Of a stretch of 64,000 nt of DNA, positions 25,147 through 33,696 are shown in pieces. Under the pieces are notes generated by a model that ran no database searches, was not told the origin of the DNA, and saw only the letters and a program-made list of their open reading frames with translations. The position numbers and the translations under genes were made by a program. The stretch comes from Oscillospiraceae bacterium. Its GTDB lineage: Bacteria; Bacillota; Clostridia; Oscillospirales; Oscillospiraceae. Location of the stretch: the NCBI GenBank assembly GCA_015067435.1, contig SVMM01000010.1, positions 62,001 to 126,000 of the forward strand. Reading direction: 5' to 3'. The number at the start of each line of letters is the position of its first letter. Positions within the stretch are counted from its first letter, which is position 1.

Positions 25147-25995
25147 CTAATCGTCCTCAAGGACGACGCCGTCGAGCACTTCCTTCATGTTTTCCAGCTG
25201 CGTCGAAACGCTGGCGTCGTAGATGACGTCCGGCAGCTCGACGATGCAGGTGCCGCTCTCCTCCTCCGGCATCGGGATCACCTTCACGCGATCGGCGATG
25301 TGGCTGAGCGCGGCGGTCAGCTCCGGCACGGTGTACGCCTTGCCGCCCACGTCGGCGTCCGACACGTAGACATGCGCCCATTCGCAGCGCTTGTGGGTGT
25401 CGGTCGCCGCGTCGACCATGCGCAAAATGATGTCGCTGGAATTCTTGAGGCTCACATGGATGACCTTCTCGGCAATGGCGACCGCGAGATCCTTGAGCTC
25501 CTCGCGCGCGTCGTCGAGCATCTTGTCCCGCGCGCGCGCGGCCTGCTCCAAAAAGGTTTCCACGCCCCTGATCTGTTCGAGCGCCATGCGCTCGCACTCC
25601 TGCCGGCCGTCCTGCATCGCCTGCGCCATGCCCTCGGCATAGCCGCGGCTGTAGCCTTCCTCTCTGGCGGCGCGCTTTGCCTCGTCCAGCTCCGCCTCGA
25701 ATTCTGCGCGCGCCCGCTGCTTATATTGCTCCGCCTCCTCCCGCGCATCCGCGAGAATGGCGTCCGCCTGGATCTTCACGTAGGCAAGCGGGTCGGTCTC
25801 CTCTTCGGGCTGCTCCGCCGCACCGGCCTCCTCCGGCAGTTCCGCCGGCGGCGCCGCCGGTGCCGCCGGGTTTTCGCTCCGGGCAGGGCGGGCGTCTGCG
25901 GCGGGGCGCGGACGGTCCACCCTCAGCTCCTCGGCGGGCTTGAAGATATAATCGCTTGCCTCGGCACCGAAAATGCCTTTGAATACATTAGGCAA
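25147..25995 (-). CDS. fliH: Flagellar assembly protein FliH
   Basis: 282 residues from a TTG preceded by AAAGGA; the start overlaps the fliG stop by eight bases. Pro/Ala-rich N-terminus, a helical middle with the FliH Gly-x3-Gly-like pattern (REEGYSRGYAEGMAQAMQDG) and a V-ATPase-E-like C-terminal domain (DLAVAIAEKVIHVSLK, IVELPDVIYDASVSTQLENM). Holds and regulates FliI. Confidence 0.92.
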   Translation of the reverse strand: MPNVFKGIFGAEASDYIFKPAEELRVDRPRPAADARPARSENPAAPAAPPAELPEEAGAAEQPEEETDPLAYVKIQADAILADAREEAEQYKQRARAEFEAELDEAKRAAREEGYSRGYAEGMAQAMQDGRQECERMALEQIRGVETFLEQAARARDKMLDDAREELKDLAVAIAEKVIHVSLKNSSDIILRMVDAATDTHKRCEWAHVYVSDADVGGKAYTVPELTAALSHIADRVKVIPMPEEESGTCIVELPDVIYDASVSTQLENMKEVLDGVVLEDD

Positions 25996-27115
25996 TGATA
26001 TCGTCCTTTCCGCCCTTCATAATGACGATCTCGCCCTGCTCCTCCAAACCGCGGATGATGGCGACGATACGGGTCTGCGCCTCCTCGACGTCCTTCATAC
26101 GGACATTGCTCGTGATCTCCAGATCGTCGCGGATACTCTCGGCCATACGGCTGGACATGTTGCCGAAGAGCTTGTTGGCGACCTCCTGGTTCGCCGCCTT
26201 GAGTGCGAGCACCAGATCCTTCGGGTCGCAGTCGCGCACGAAGCGCTGCACGCTGCGGTCGTCCATCGTAACGATGTCCTCGAACACGAACATACGCTTG
26301 CGGATCTCGTCGGCCAGCTCCTCGTTGCGGGAGCTGAGTCCGTCGAAGATCGACTTCTCGCTGGAGCGGTCGATGTTGTTCATGACGCTCGCCACGAAGT
26401 CGATGCCGCCGACCTTGACGTTGCTGTTGCTGACGAAAATGTTATCGAATCGCTTTTGCATCTCGTTTTCAATGATCTTGATGGCGGTCGGGGACGCGCT
26501 GTCCATCTGCGCCATGCTCTCCACGACCTTGATCTGCCGGCGACCCTCAAGCTGCTCGATGACCGCCGCTGCCTTGTCCGGCGCGACGTAGGAGAGCACC
26601 AGCGCGATGGTCTGCGGGCGCTCGTATTGCAACGCCGTGTACAGGTCCTTTTCGCGCGCCTTGTTGAGGAAGGCGAACTCTCTGGTTTTGAGGGACTTCG
26701 TCACCCTTGCCAGCAGCTCGTTCGCGGTCGCGCCGCCGAACGCCTTTTCCAGCACCGAACGCGCATACTCAAGGCCGCCCTCCGTGACCGCCTTGTTCAT
26801 CATGCACATCTGGTAGTACTCGTTGAGCACTGCCTGCGTGGTCTCCGCGTCCACGAAGCCGAGCTTCGCGACCTCGATCGTGACCTGCTCGATCTCGTCG
26901 GGCTCCATGTGCTGATAGATGAGCGAGGCCTTCTCCGTGCCCAGCGCCACGATGACCGCCGCCGCCTTCTGCTCCGGGGTCAGGTCTCTTTTTTCCGCCT
27001 CGCCCTTCTGCTGTGCGCCTGCCGACTGTTCCGGTTCTTGGGTTTCCTCTACCTCTTCCTCCACCGCGGCGGCTTTTCCTCTTTTGCCCCTCGGCGGTTT
27101 ATCCTTTCTGGCCAC
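25988..27115 (-). CDS. fliG: Flagellar motor switch protein FliG
   Basis: 375 residues from GTG behind GGGGAGGTG. After a charged 45-residue N-terminal extension come the FliG domains: N (QKAAAVIVALGTEKASLIYQ), middle with the EHPQ-like site (NKAREKDLYTALQYERPQTI) and C with the charged torque helix (IRKRMFVFEDIVTMDDRSVQ, SRMAESIRDDLEITSNVRMK). Couples the stator to the rotor. Starts 32 bases after fliF. Confidence 0.96.
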   Translation of the reverse strand: MARKDKPPRGKRGKAAAVEEEVEETQEPEQSAGAQQKGEAEKRDLTPEQKAAAVIVALGTEKASLIYQHMEPDEIEQVTIEVAKLGFVDAETTQAVLNEYYQMCMMNKAVTEGGLEYARSVLEKAFGGATANELLARVTKSLKTREFAFLNKAREKDLYTALQYERPQTIALVLSYVAPDKAAAVIEQLEGRRQIKVVESMAQMDSASPTAIKIIENEMQKRFDNIFVSNSNVKVGGIDFVASVMNNIDRSSEKSIFDGLSSRNEELADEIRKRMFVFEDIVTMDDRSVQRFVRDCDPKDLVLALKAANQEVANKLFGNMSSRMAESIRDDLEITSNVRMKDVEEAQTRIVAIIRGLEEQGEIVIMKGGKDDIIA

Positions 27116-27147
27116 GAACTCACCTCCCCGTAATCAAGCGGCTATTC

Positions 27148-28797
27148 TCAGCCCTCCTCGCCGCGCAGCCAGTTCTTGAGCATCTGCGCCGCGATGGAAG
27201 GATTCTCCTCGACGAACTTGCGCACGTCCTGGCGGACCTGCATGACCTCCTCGGTGTGCACGTCCATGATGTCCGCGCCCTGTGCGGCCGCAAGCGCCGC
27301 CGCGGCTGCCTCCGCCTCGGCCGCCTCGGCCGCAGCCGCAGCCTCCGCCGCCGCGGCCTCCTCCGCCAGCAGCAGCGCGACGCGCTTCTTCTTCTTGCTG
27401 CGCAGCAGCAGGATGATGAGCAGCAGCGCAAGGAACAGCGCAAAGCCGGCGATGGCCGCGTAGACCGCCCACGCGGGCAGGCCGAAGAGCATCGAGATCT
27501 CCTGGATCGCCGAATCTCCGCTGCCGCCCGTCTGATAGAACGGATAGGAGACGATCGCGACCTTCTCCGCCGCGATGTCGGAGCCGATGCCCGCAGCCGT
27601 TGCGGCGAGGCGGACAAACTTCTCCGGGTTTTGCAGGTTGACCTTCGTGCTGTTCACCGCGATGGCGACGGTCACGTCCGTGATCGTTCCGGGCGGCTGC
27701 TCGATCTGAACGTTGTCCTGCGAGATGCGGTAGTTGATCTCGCCGGAGTTGTAGATCTCGGTCTCGTCGCCGCGCACCTGCGCCTGATTGACGACGTACT
27801 CGTTGATTTCGGTGTTTGTCGGCGTGCCGACCACGCCGCCCGCCGCCTCGTCTCCGCCGCGGACCAGACTGTTGTCCCAGATCTGCGAGCCGATGATGCC
27901 GCGCCCGCCGGTGGAACCGTCCGCCGCCCACTCGGGCTCGCGGTAGATGAGGGACTCGGTGTAGGTGCGCTTCACGTCCACGGTGCTGTGGACGCTGACC
28001 TCGATGTTGTCGACGCCCACGATGGGCACCAGAACGGACATGATGCTGTTGCGCAGCTGCTCGTTCACCTGTGATTCCAGGCCGAGCTTGTACTTCATGG
28101 TGTCGTCGAGCGCGTCGGCAATGCCGCCGCTGGTGTAGCGGTTGCCCGCCCCGTCCTCGACGGTGACGTTGTCGATGGTCAGGCCCTGCTGGGCGTTGGC
28201 GACCAGGCGCTGGATGGCGGCGACCTGGCCGGAGGTCAGCGTCTTGCCGTTTTTCATCTGCACCATGATGGATGCCTTTGCATCCAGCACGGTCTCGTCA
28301 AGTATGTAACGGTGATCCTCGCCGGGCGTGATGTTCACGCGCGCGTCCGCCACGCCGTCGAACCACTTGATGGTGGAGGCCAGCCGCTCCTGCAGCTCGA
28401 ACAGGGCGAGCTGCTGCCGGTCGGCGGACGAGGACAGGGCGCTGACGTTGTTCAGATACGTGCCGTAGCCGTAGCCGGTGGTCGGAACGCCCTGCTGGAT
28501 GACCAGCGCGCGCAGGCGGTCCGCCTGATTGGCGCGCACCTTTATGGTGTCGTCGCCGACGAACTTCACATCCGTGTAGCCCGACGCCTCCAGCGCGCTG
28601 ACCACGGCGGTCATATCCTCAGTCGAAAGCCCGCTGAACAGGATCGCGTAGGGACGCGAATTGCTGTAGACCACAAGGGAAACGATCAATACGAGGATGG
28701 CGGCGGCGCCGACAGCCAGACCGATCTTCATGCCCTTTTTCATGTTCTTGAAGAAATCGCGGACCCGTCCCCAGGCCTGCTTGACTCTCTCAGGCAA
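27148..28797 (-). CDS. fliF: MS-ring protein FliF
   Basis: 549 residues from a TTG behind GGGAGG. First membrane helix at about 24-46, YscJ/FliF domains (YAILFSGLSTEDMTAVVSAL, GVPTTGYGYGTYL), the RBM3 beta-collar region, second helix (VYAAIAGFALFLALLLIILL) and a C-terminal FliG-binding tail (VRKFVEENPSIAAQMLKNWL). An Ala/Glu-rich segment precedes the tail. Base on which the flagellum assembles. Confidence 0.95.
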   Translation of the reverse strand: MPERVKQAWGRVRDFFKNMKKGMKIGLAVGAAAILVLIVSLVVYSNSRPYAILFSGLSTEDMTAVVSALEASGYTDVKFVGDDTIKVRANQADRLRALVIQQGVPTTGYGYGTYLNNVSALSSSADRQQLALFELQERLASTIKWFDGVADARVNITPGEDHRYILDETVLDAKASIMVQMKNGKTLTSGQVAAIQRLVANAQQGLTIDNVTVEDGAGNRYTSGGIADALDDTMKYKLGLESQVNEQLRNSIMSVLVPIVGVDNIEVSVHSTVDVKRTYTESLIYREPEWAADGSTGGRGIIGSQIWDNSLVRGGDEAAGGVVGTPTNTEINEYVVNQAQVRGDETEIYNSGEINYRISQDNVQIEQPPGTITDVTVAIAVNSTKVNLQNPEKFVRLAATAAGIGSDIAAEKVAIVSYPFYQTGGSGDSAIQEISMLFGLPAWAVYAAIAGFALFLALLLIILLLRSKKKKRVALLLAEEAAAAEAAAAAEAAEAEAAAAALAAAQGADIMDVHTEEVMQVRQDVRKFVEENPSIAAQMLKNWLRGEEG

Positions 28798-28840
28798 GCG
28801 CGTCGACCTCCCTTCTCACCCGTATCAATGCGCGCATGGA

Positions 28841-29143
28841 TCACAGGCTGATACGCATCAGCTCATTGTAAGCGTCCATCGATTTGTTGCGAAGCTGCAC
28901 CAGAAGATCGACGGAAAGCTGCGCCTTGGTGGACGCGATGGTCAGAAGCGCGGGATTGTCGAGCTGTCCGGTCGCCATCAGGTACTCCATCTGCGTCTTC
29001 TCGGCGTCCGTGGTGCGCACGGCGTCGATGGCGGACTGAAAAATGTCGGAAAACGGGCTGCCTTCCTTCTCCGGCGCCGTCTCCTGCTCCGCGCGGAGGC
29101 TCGGCAGCGGCATTTCCGTCCACAGCGGTTGGATCGTGTTCAT
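28841..29143 (-). CDS. fliE: Hook-basal body junction protein FliE
   Basis: 100 residues, helical, with SPFSDIFQSAIDAVRTTDAE and the conserved C-terminal VDLLVQLRNKSMDAYNELMR. Connects the MS ring and export gate to the rod. Between flgC and fliF. Confidence 0.94.
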   Translation of the reverse strand: MNTIQPLWTEMPLPSLRAEQETAPEKEGSPFSDIFQSAIDAVRTTDAEKTQMEYLMATGQLDNPALLTIASTKAQLSVDLLVQLRNKSMDAYNELMRISL

Positions 29144-29171
29144 CGCTTTCCTCCTCTACACGGTGCGGCGC

Positions 29172-29639
29172 TTACACGCCGATGTCCAGTCCGCGCTGCA
29201 TGACCTGCTTGAGCGCGTTGAACGCGGTCACGTTGGCGCTGAACGCCTGGCTCGCCGCCATGGCGTCCGTCACCTCCGCCACGAGCGTGACGTTCGGCAG
29301 CTGCACGTAGCCCTCCTCGTTCGCGTCCGGGTGCGTGGGGTCGTAGACCATGGGCAGCTCGCTCTGGTCCTCGGCGATCTCGACGATCTTGACGCCGCCC
29401 GCCTGCTCATAGCCGCGGTTTGAAACCGTGCGTCCCCTGCGCGCCGCGCGGGACATCGCCTCGCGGAAGCCGTTCTTGCCGGTCTCCGCCTGCATGACGG
29501 TGATCTTGCGGCGATAGGCGCCGCCGCCCTCGGTGCGGGTGGTGTTCAGGTTGGTGATGTTCTCCGAAATGACGTCCAGTCGCGCCTGCTGCGCGGTCAT
29601 ACCGGAGCCGACAATGTTCATGCTGCTGAAAAATGCCAT
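29172..29639 (-). CDS. flgC: Proximal rod protein FlgC
   Basis: 155 residues with SSMNIVGSGMTAQQARLDVI-SENITNLNTTRT at the N-terminus and the FlgC signature VYDPTHPDANEEGYVQLPNV, then LVAEVTDAMAASQAFSANVT and the coiled-coil end. Follows flgB by 27 bp. Confidence 0.95.
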   Translation of the reverse strand: MAFFSSMNIVGSGMTAQQARLDVISENITNLNTTRTEGGGAYRRKITVMQAETGKNGFREAMSRAARRGRTVSNRGYEQAGGVKIVEIAEDQSELPMVYDPTHPDANEEGYVQLPNVTLVAEVTDAMAASQAFSANVTAFNALKQVMQRGLDIGV

Positions 29640-29666
29640 GGCTCACACTCCCGTTCGTCTGCCGGC

Positions 29667-30083
29667 TCAGCCGTTGATGGCTCTGCCCAGCGTGGTAAAA
29701 TCGTTGTTGAGGGCCTGCAGGGTGTACTCCATCTGGTAGGCGGTGCGCACGGCTTCAAGGCTCTGTTCGAGGACGTTGACGCCGTTTTCGTCCATGCGCG
29801 TGACCTCCTCGTCGTCCTCGACCTCCCACGCCGCCGTTTCGATGGCGCGGCGCGTCTTGGAGCGGGTGTGCCCGTGGCGCTCCGCCGCCTTGAGCCTCTG
29901 CTCGAATTTCTTCTCAAAGGTGACTGTTTTGACCTTGTATCCGGGCGTCTCTGCGTTGGCGATGTTATCCAGATGCGCCGCCTGCTTCGTCCACAGATAA
30001 TCCATGGATTTTTCCAGCATCCGCATGCTGTTGCTGGTGATGCCGCCCGTCGTGGTCGTACCGATCCCGGTCAGTTTATCCAT
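29667..30083 (-). CDS. flgB: Proximal rod protein FlgB
   Basis: 138 residues from the ATG behind GAAAGGGAGG; a longer in-frame TTG/ATG start would overlap that ribosome site. MLEKSMDYLWTKQAAHLDNI-ANAETPGYK is the FlgB motif and the C-terminus (YTLQALNNDFTTLGRAING) matches. First gene of the 28-kb flagellar operon. Confidence 0.95.
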   Translation of the reverse strand: MDKLTGIGTTTTGGITSNSMRMLEKSMDYLWTKQAAHLDNIANAETPGYKVKTVTFEKKFEQRLKAAERHGHTRSKTRRAIETAAWEVEDDEEVTRMDENGVNVLEQSLEAVRTAYQMEYTLQALNNDFTTLGRAING

Positions 30084-30147
30084 CACAGCGCCTCCCTTTC
30101 GCGGGCACAATACGCCCTTTTATCCTATAATCCTAGTATTCCTTATA

Positions 30148-30176
30148 TTTATATCACAACCCCGGCAAATAATCAA
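30148..30176 (-). promoter_or_regulatory. Sigma-A-type promoter of the flgB operon
   Basis: Minus strand TTGATT, 17 bases, TATAAA, about 65 bases upstream of flgB, preceded by an A/T-rich tract (30180-30250) that could serve as an UP element. Further TATA-like hexamers overlap it, so the exact -10 is uncertain. Confidence 0.6.
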
Positions 30177-30299
30177 TGAAAATTTCGACAGAAAAACGAT
30201 ATTTTTCTGTATTTCCAGAAAATAACGCAACCATTTTTTACCAAATTTGACATGAGTGGTTATTTTTTGCGACAATCCGGCACTTTTCGGGCAGGATCG

Positions 30300-30342
30300 G
30301 CAGAAAAATAACAAAGACCCCGGCACATATTGTGCCGGGGTC
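30300..30342 (-). terminator. Intrinsic terminator of the chemoreceptor gene
   Basis: GACCCCGGCACA and TGTGCCGGGGTC (30316-30342), perfect 12-bp stem with a three-base loop, followed on the minus strand by TTTGTTATTTTTC. Confidence 0.92.
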
Positions 30343-30377
30343 CGAAAGGATCGTCCGTATCTTGGGGAATCGCCGGA

Positions 30378-32207
30378 TCAGTACTTGTCGCTCCCGGCGT
30401 AGCCGATGCTGGCCGAAGGACTGCCGAAGCTGTCGCCCGAAGGGGCGGGCGAGGGAGCGGGTGCGGGAGCGGGAGCGGAATAGGCGGGCGCGCTGCTGCG
30501 TCCCATGCCCATGCCGCTCTTGCCGCTGCCGTGGCTGAGCGTGAAGCGGCCGACCAGCTCCTTGAGGAGGTTCGCCTGTCCGGACAGCTCCTCCGACGCC
30601 GCCGCCGACTCCTCCGCCGTTGCGGAGTTCGTCTGGACCACGCTGGAGATCTGGTCGATACCGGTGCTGACCTGCGCAACGTCGTGCGTCTGCTGCTGCG
30701 TCGCGTCGGAGATGAGGTTCACCGCCTCCATGACCTTCTCGGCGCGCAGAACGACTTCCTTGAGGGACTCGTCCGTCTCGGTGGCGAGGCGTCCGCCCTC
30801 CTTGACCGCCTTGACCGTGTCCTCGATGAGCGTGGACGTGCTGGCGGAGGCCTCCTGCGACTTCGTGGCGAGGTTGCGCACCTCGTCCGCGACGACCGCG
30901 AAGCCCTTGCCCGCGGCGCCCGCGCGCGCCGCCTCGACCGCGGCGTTCAGCGCGAGGATGTTGGTCTGGAACGCGATGTCCTCGATGGTCTTGATGACCT
31001 TGCTGATCTCCTGGCTCTTCGCCTCGATGTCGCGCATGGCGGTCATCAGCTCGGACATGTGCGCGGAGCAGATCTCAATCTGGTCGTGGGACTGCTGGTT
31101 GTCCTCACGCGCGTTGCGCGCATGGCCGGCGGTCGCCTCGACCTGATTGCTGATCTCGTTGATGGTGGCGGCCAGCTCCTCGATGGAGGAAGCCTGCTCG
31201 GTGGCGCCCTGCGCCAGCGCCTGCGCGCTGGAGGACACCTGCTCGCCGCCGGAGTTGACCTGGTCGGCGGAATCATCGATCTGGGAGAGCGTGTCGCTCA
31301 TGGAGGCGGTCAGCTGGATCATCGCCTCGCGCAGGCGGACGAAATCTCCGACATACGCGTTCGGGCAGGCGCTTCTGGTGGCAAAATTGCCCTTGCCCAT
31401 ATCGGAGAGCTGGTGATCCACGTCGCCGATGATATCGCGGAAGGTTCTGGTCAAAGCGCGCAGATTGTCGGCAAGAACGCCCAGCGCATCCTGCGACTCA
31501 TAGGTGATCTCCGCGTTGAGGTTGCCGCCCGCGACCTCCTGAGACGCGCGCTGCATCTCGGTGATCGGGTTGGTGATGCCGTTGGAGATCGTGATGCCGA
31601 GGAACACGCCCACACCGGCGCTGATGATGCACGCCACGATGATGACGACGCGCGCGGTCGTCGCCTCTTTCTTGGCCTCGGCGAGCATGTTGTCCGCCTC
31701 GTCCGCGGCGGCGTCGCAGATCTTGTCGCAGTCGTTGATCATCTCGCTCAGCGTCGGGACAACATTCGTCAGATAGTTCGGGATCGCCGAGGCGTTGTTC
31801 GCGGCGCGGAGGTCGCTGAGCACCTGATTGTAGGTCGGCTTGATGTTCGACCACTTTGAGCTGACCTGCTTGACCGCGCTCTGATCCTTGTAGCACTCGC
31901 CGAGCGCGGCGATGTTGCCCTCCATGGACGCCAGCGACTCATCGGCGGCCTTCAGGAAGCTGCTCGCGTCGTTGCCCTCGCCCAGCTCGATCATGGCGCG
32001 CATCGTGGCGGCGCGCAGGCTGTGGATGTCGCGCTGCAGCTCAACGCTGTTCTTGACCGACAGGTAGTCCTCCTCATAGAACTTCTCCATCGCGCTGCTC
32101 ACGTTGCCGAGCATGATGATCGCCACGATACTGGTAACGATCATTAGCGCGACAATGATCATGTAGGACACGATCATCCGGGTACTGATCTTGAGATTCT
32201 TCAACAT
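30378..32207 (-). CDS. Methyl-accepting chemotaxis protein
   Basis: 609 residues from the ATG behind AAGGGGT. TM1 at about 10-33 ([20 protein letters not shown]), a helical 4HB-type sensor to about 185 ([20 protein letters not shown]), TM2 at about 188-210, a HAMP domain ([20 protein letters not shown]), then the signalling hairpin with the canonical tip [20 protein letters not shown] and [20 protein letters not shown]. The tail is Ala/Pro/Ser-rich (about 575-609) and has no CheR-docking NWETF-type pentapeptide. Monocistronic, with its own sigma-A promoter and terminator. Ligand unknown. Confidence 0.96.
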   Translation of the reverse strand: MLKNLKISTRMIVSYMIIVALMIVTSIVAIIMLGNVSSAMEKFYEEDYLSVKNSVELQRDIHSLRAATMRAMIELGEGNDASSFLKAADESLASMEGNIAALGECYKDQSAVKQVSSKWSNIKPTYNQVLSDLRAANNASAIPNYLTNVVPTLSEMINDCDKICDAAADEADNMLAEAKKEATTARVVIIVACIISAGVGVFLGITISNGITNPITEMQRASQEVAGGNLNAEITYESQDALGVLADNLRALTRTFRDIIGDVDHQLSDMGKGNFATRSACPNAYVGDFVRLREAMIQLTASMSDTLSQIDDSADQVNSGGEQVSSSAQALAQGATEQASSIEELAATINEISNQVEATAGHARNAREDNQQSHDQIEICSAHMSELMTAMRDIEAKSQEISKVIKTIEDIAFQTNILALNAAVEAARAGAAGKGFAVVADEVRNLATKSQEASASTSTLIEDTVKAVKEGGRLATETDESLKEVVLRAEKVMEAVNLISDATQQQTHDVAQVSTGIDQISSVVQTNSATAEESAAASEELSGQANLLKELVGRFTLSHGSGKSGMGMGRSSAPAYSAPAPAPAPSPAPSGDSFGSPSASIGYAGSDKY

Positions 32208-32294
32208 AAGTCTTACCCCTTCCCAAAATATCTGTGCTTTTATTTTCCCGCAGGGGCGGCGCCCCGGCGGCAAGACCATGATATATTACTGGAC

Positions 32295-32323
32295 ATTATA
32301 CCTTGTTTTTCCTTCAAGGTCAA
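32295..32323 (-). promoter_or_regulatory. Sigma-A promoter of the chemoreceptor gene
   Basis: Minus strand TTGACC, 17 bases, TATAAT; about 88 bases upstream of the start codon, leaving a leader with a small GC hairpin (32262-32275). Confidence 0.8.
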
Positions 32324-32364
32324 GAAAGAATGTTATGGAAACCCCGTTTTTTCGTCCTTCGGAT

Positions 32365-33696
32365 TTATCCATCCAAACCGATCACGGATGGGGACAACTC
32401 CGTAATCACGCCGTCGCCGTCGTCGCGGAAGACCTTGGTGGAATCCGGACTGAGCAGGAAGCGTCCCGCGAACTCGTTCGTGCCCGTCTGCTCGTTCACG
32501 GTGTACACCATGACCTCGCGGCATTGCAGCCCGTCGACCTTCGTCGTGCGGCCGGTGGCGTAATAGCGGTAGGCGTCCATGCTCTCGCCCTCCAGGCCGA
32601 GGCTCTGCGGCGAGAACGACGCAAAGCGGCTGAGCGCCTGCGAGGTGTTATGCGGCTCCGAATGTGTCGGCTCTGTCGGAGTGGCGGGAGTCGTCGGCGC
32701 AGACGGTTCCCCATTGGGGTCCTCGCCGCCCGGTTCGCCCGTGCCGGGTTCTTCTCCGCCGGGTTCCTCGCCTCCGGGCTCCTCTCCTCCGGGGTTCTCA
32801 CCTCCGGGCTCCTCTCCTCCGGGCTCCTCGCCGCCCGGCTCGGTCACGCCCGGCTCATCGGAAGGGTCCGGTTCCTTTTTCGACCACGGCTTCAGGATCA
32901 GCAGCAGCGCCGCGGCGGCGATGAGCACAACGGCGGGGATCAGGATCAGAAGCAGCGGGATCTTTTTCTTTTTGCCCTCGCCCTCTTCGCCTTCCTGTCC
33001 TTCGCCCTTCTTGCTTTTTTTCGGCTTTTTGGGCTTCTTCGGCTTTTTCTTCTTTTTCTTCTTGCCGTCGTCCTCTTCCTCTTCGCCGGTGTTGTCGGGC
33101 CAGCCGGCGGCCTCGCCGCCCGCGCCGGGCTCCGGCGTGCCTTCCGCGCCCCATGCTTCGCCGCCTTCCTCCGGGGCGCCCCATGCCTGCTCCGCGCCGG
33201 GCTCTTCCGCGGTCGGCCACGCGTTCGGGTCCGCCGCGCCGGCGTCCTCCGCCGCAGGCCAACCCGCCGCGCCGGGATCACCCCAGCCGGCTCCGCCCGC
33301 CGCGTCCTCCGCCGCAGGCCAACCCGCCGCTCCGGGATCGCCCCAGCCGGCTCCGCCCGCCGCGTCCTCCGCCGCAGGCCAGCCCGCCGCTCCGGGATCG
33401 CCCCAACCGGCTCCGCCCGCCGCGTCCTCCGCCGCAGGCCAGCCCGCCGCTCCGGGGTCGCCCCAGCCGGCTCCGTCGGCCACGGGCTGCCCCGATTCGT
33501 CCAGCGTGGGCCATGCGGCGGGCGCAAAGCCTTCCGCCGCGGCGTCCTCTGCCGCGGGCCACTCCCCGGGGGCTTCCGCGCCGGCATCCTCCGGCGTCGG
33601 CCACGCGTGCGGGTTCTCGCTCTCGGGACTGTCCGCTTTTTTCTTTCCCTTGCGGCCCAGGCCCTGGAAAACATCCTTAATACCCATCTTTGTCAC
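32365..33696 (-). CDS. Single-pass membrane protein with Trp-rich cytoplasmic repeats
   Basis: 443 residues; no family recognised. Residues 27-200 are acidic and low-complexity, with W-P-A-A-E-D units; four tandem 20-residue copies (GAGWGDPGAAGWPAAEDAAG) span about 75-152. A Lys-rich block (212-245) precedes one membrane helix (246-268), so the N-terminus should be cytoplasmic. Outside, PGGEE repeats (285-330) act as a spacer before a folded-looking domain of about 90 residues (355-443, MDAYRYYATGRTTKVDGLQC, FAGRFLLSPDSTKVFRDDGD). The GTG start overlaps the stop of the FtsA-like gene (GTGA), giving coupled translation; an ATG three codons on is the alternative. It is the last gene of the FtsE-like/FtsA-like operon. 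Confidence 0.8.
   Translation of the reverse strand: MTKMGIKDVFQGLGRKGKKKADSPESENPHAWPTPEDAGAEAPGEWPAAEDAAAEGFAPAAWPTLDESGQPVADGAGWGDPGAAGWPAAEDAAGGAGWGDPGAAGWPAAEDAAGGAGWGDPGAAGWPAAEDAAGGAGWGDPGAAGWPAAEDAGAADPNAWPTAEEPGAEQAWGAPEEGGEAWGAEGTPEPGAGGEAAGWPDNTGEEEEDDGKKKKKKKPKKPKKPKKSKKGEGQEGEEGEGKKKKIPLLLILIPAVVLIAAAALLLILKPWSKKEPDPSDEPGVTEPGGEEPGGEEPGGENPGGEEPGGEEPGGEEPGTGEPGGEDPNGEPSAPTTPATPTEPTHSEPHNTSQALSRFASFSPQSLGLEGESMDAYRYYATGRTTKVDGLQCREVMVYTVNEQTGTNEFAGRFLLSPDSTKVFRDDGDGVITELSPSVIGLDG
33241..33480 (-). repeat. Four tandem 60-bp coding repeats
   Basis: Four consecutive 60-bp units with only a few substitutions each, coding for the Trp repeats of the membrane protein. Confidence 0.95.

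Noticed and set aside
32262-32275. GC hairpin in the chemoreceptor leader as a riboswitch or c-di-GMP aptamer
   Set aside because: Only about 5 bp of stem, none of the conserved GEMM-class sequence; the leader is too short.
33241-33480. Four evenly spaced 60-bp repeats that could suggest a CRISPR array or other non-coding repeat
   Set aside because: Units are contiguous without unique spacers, are a multiple of three and encode the Trp repeats in frame.
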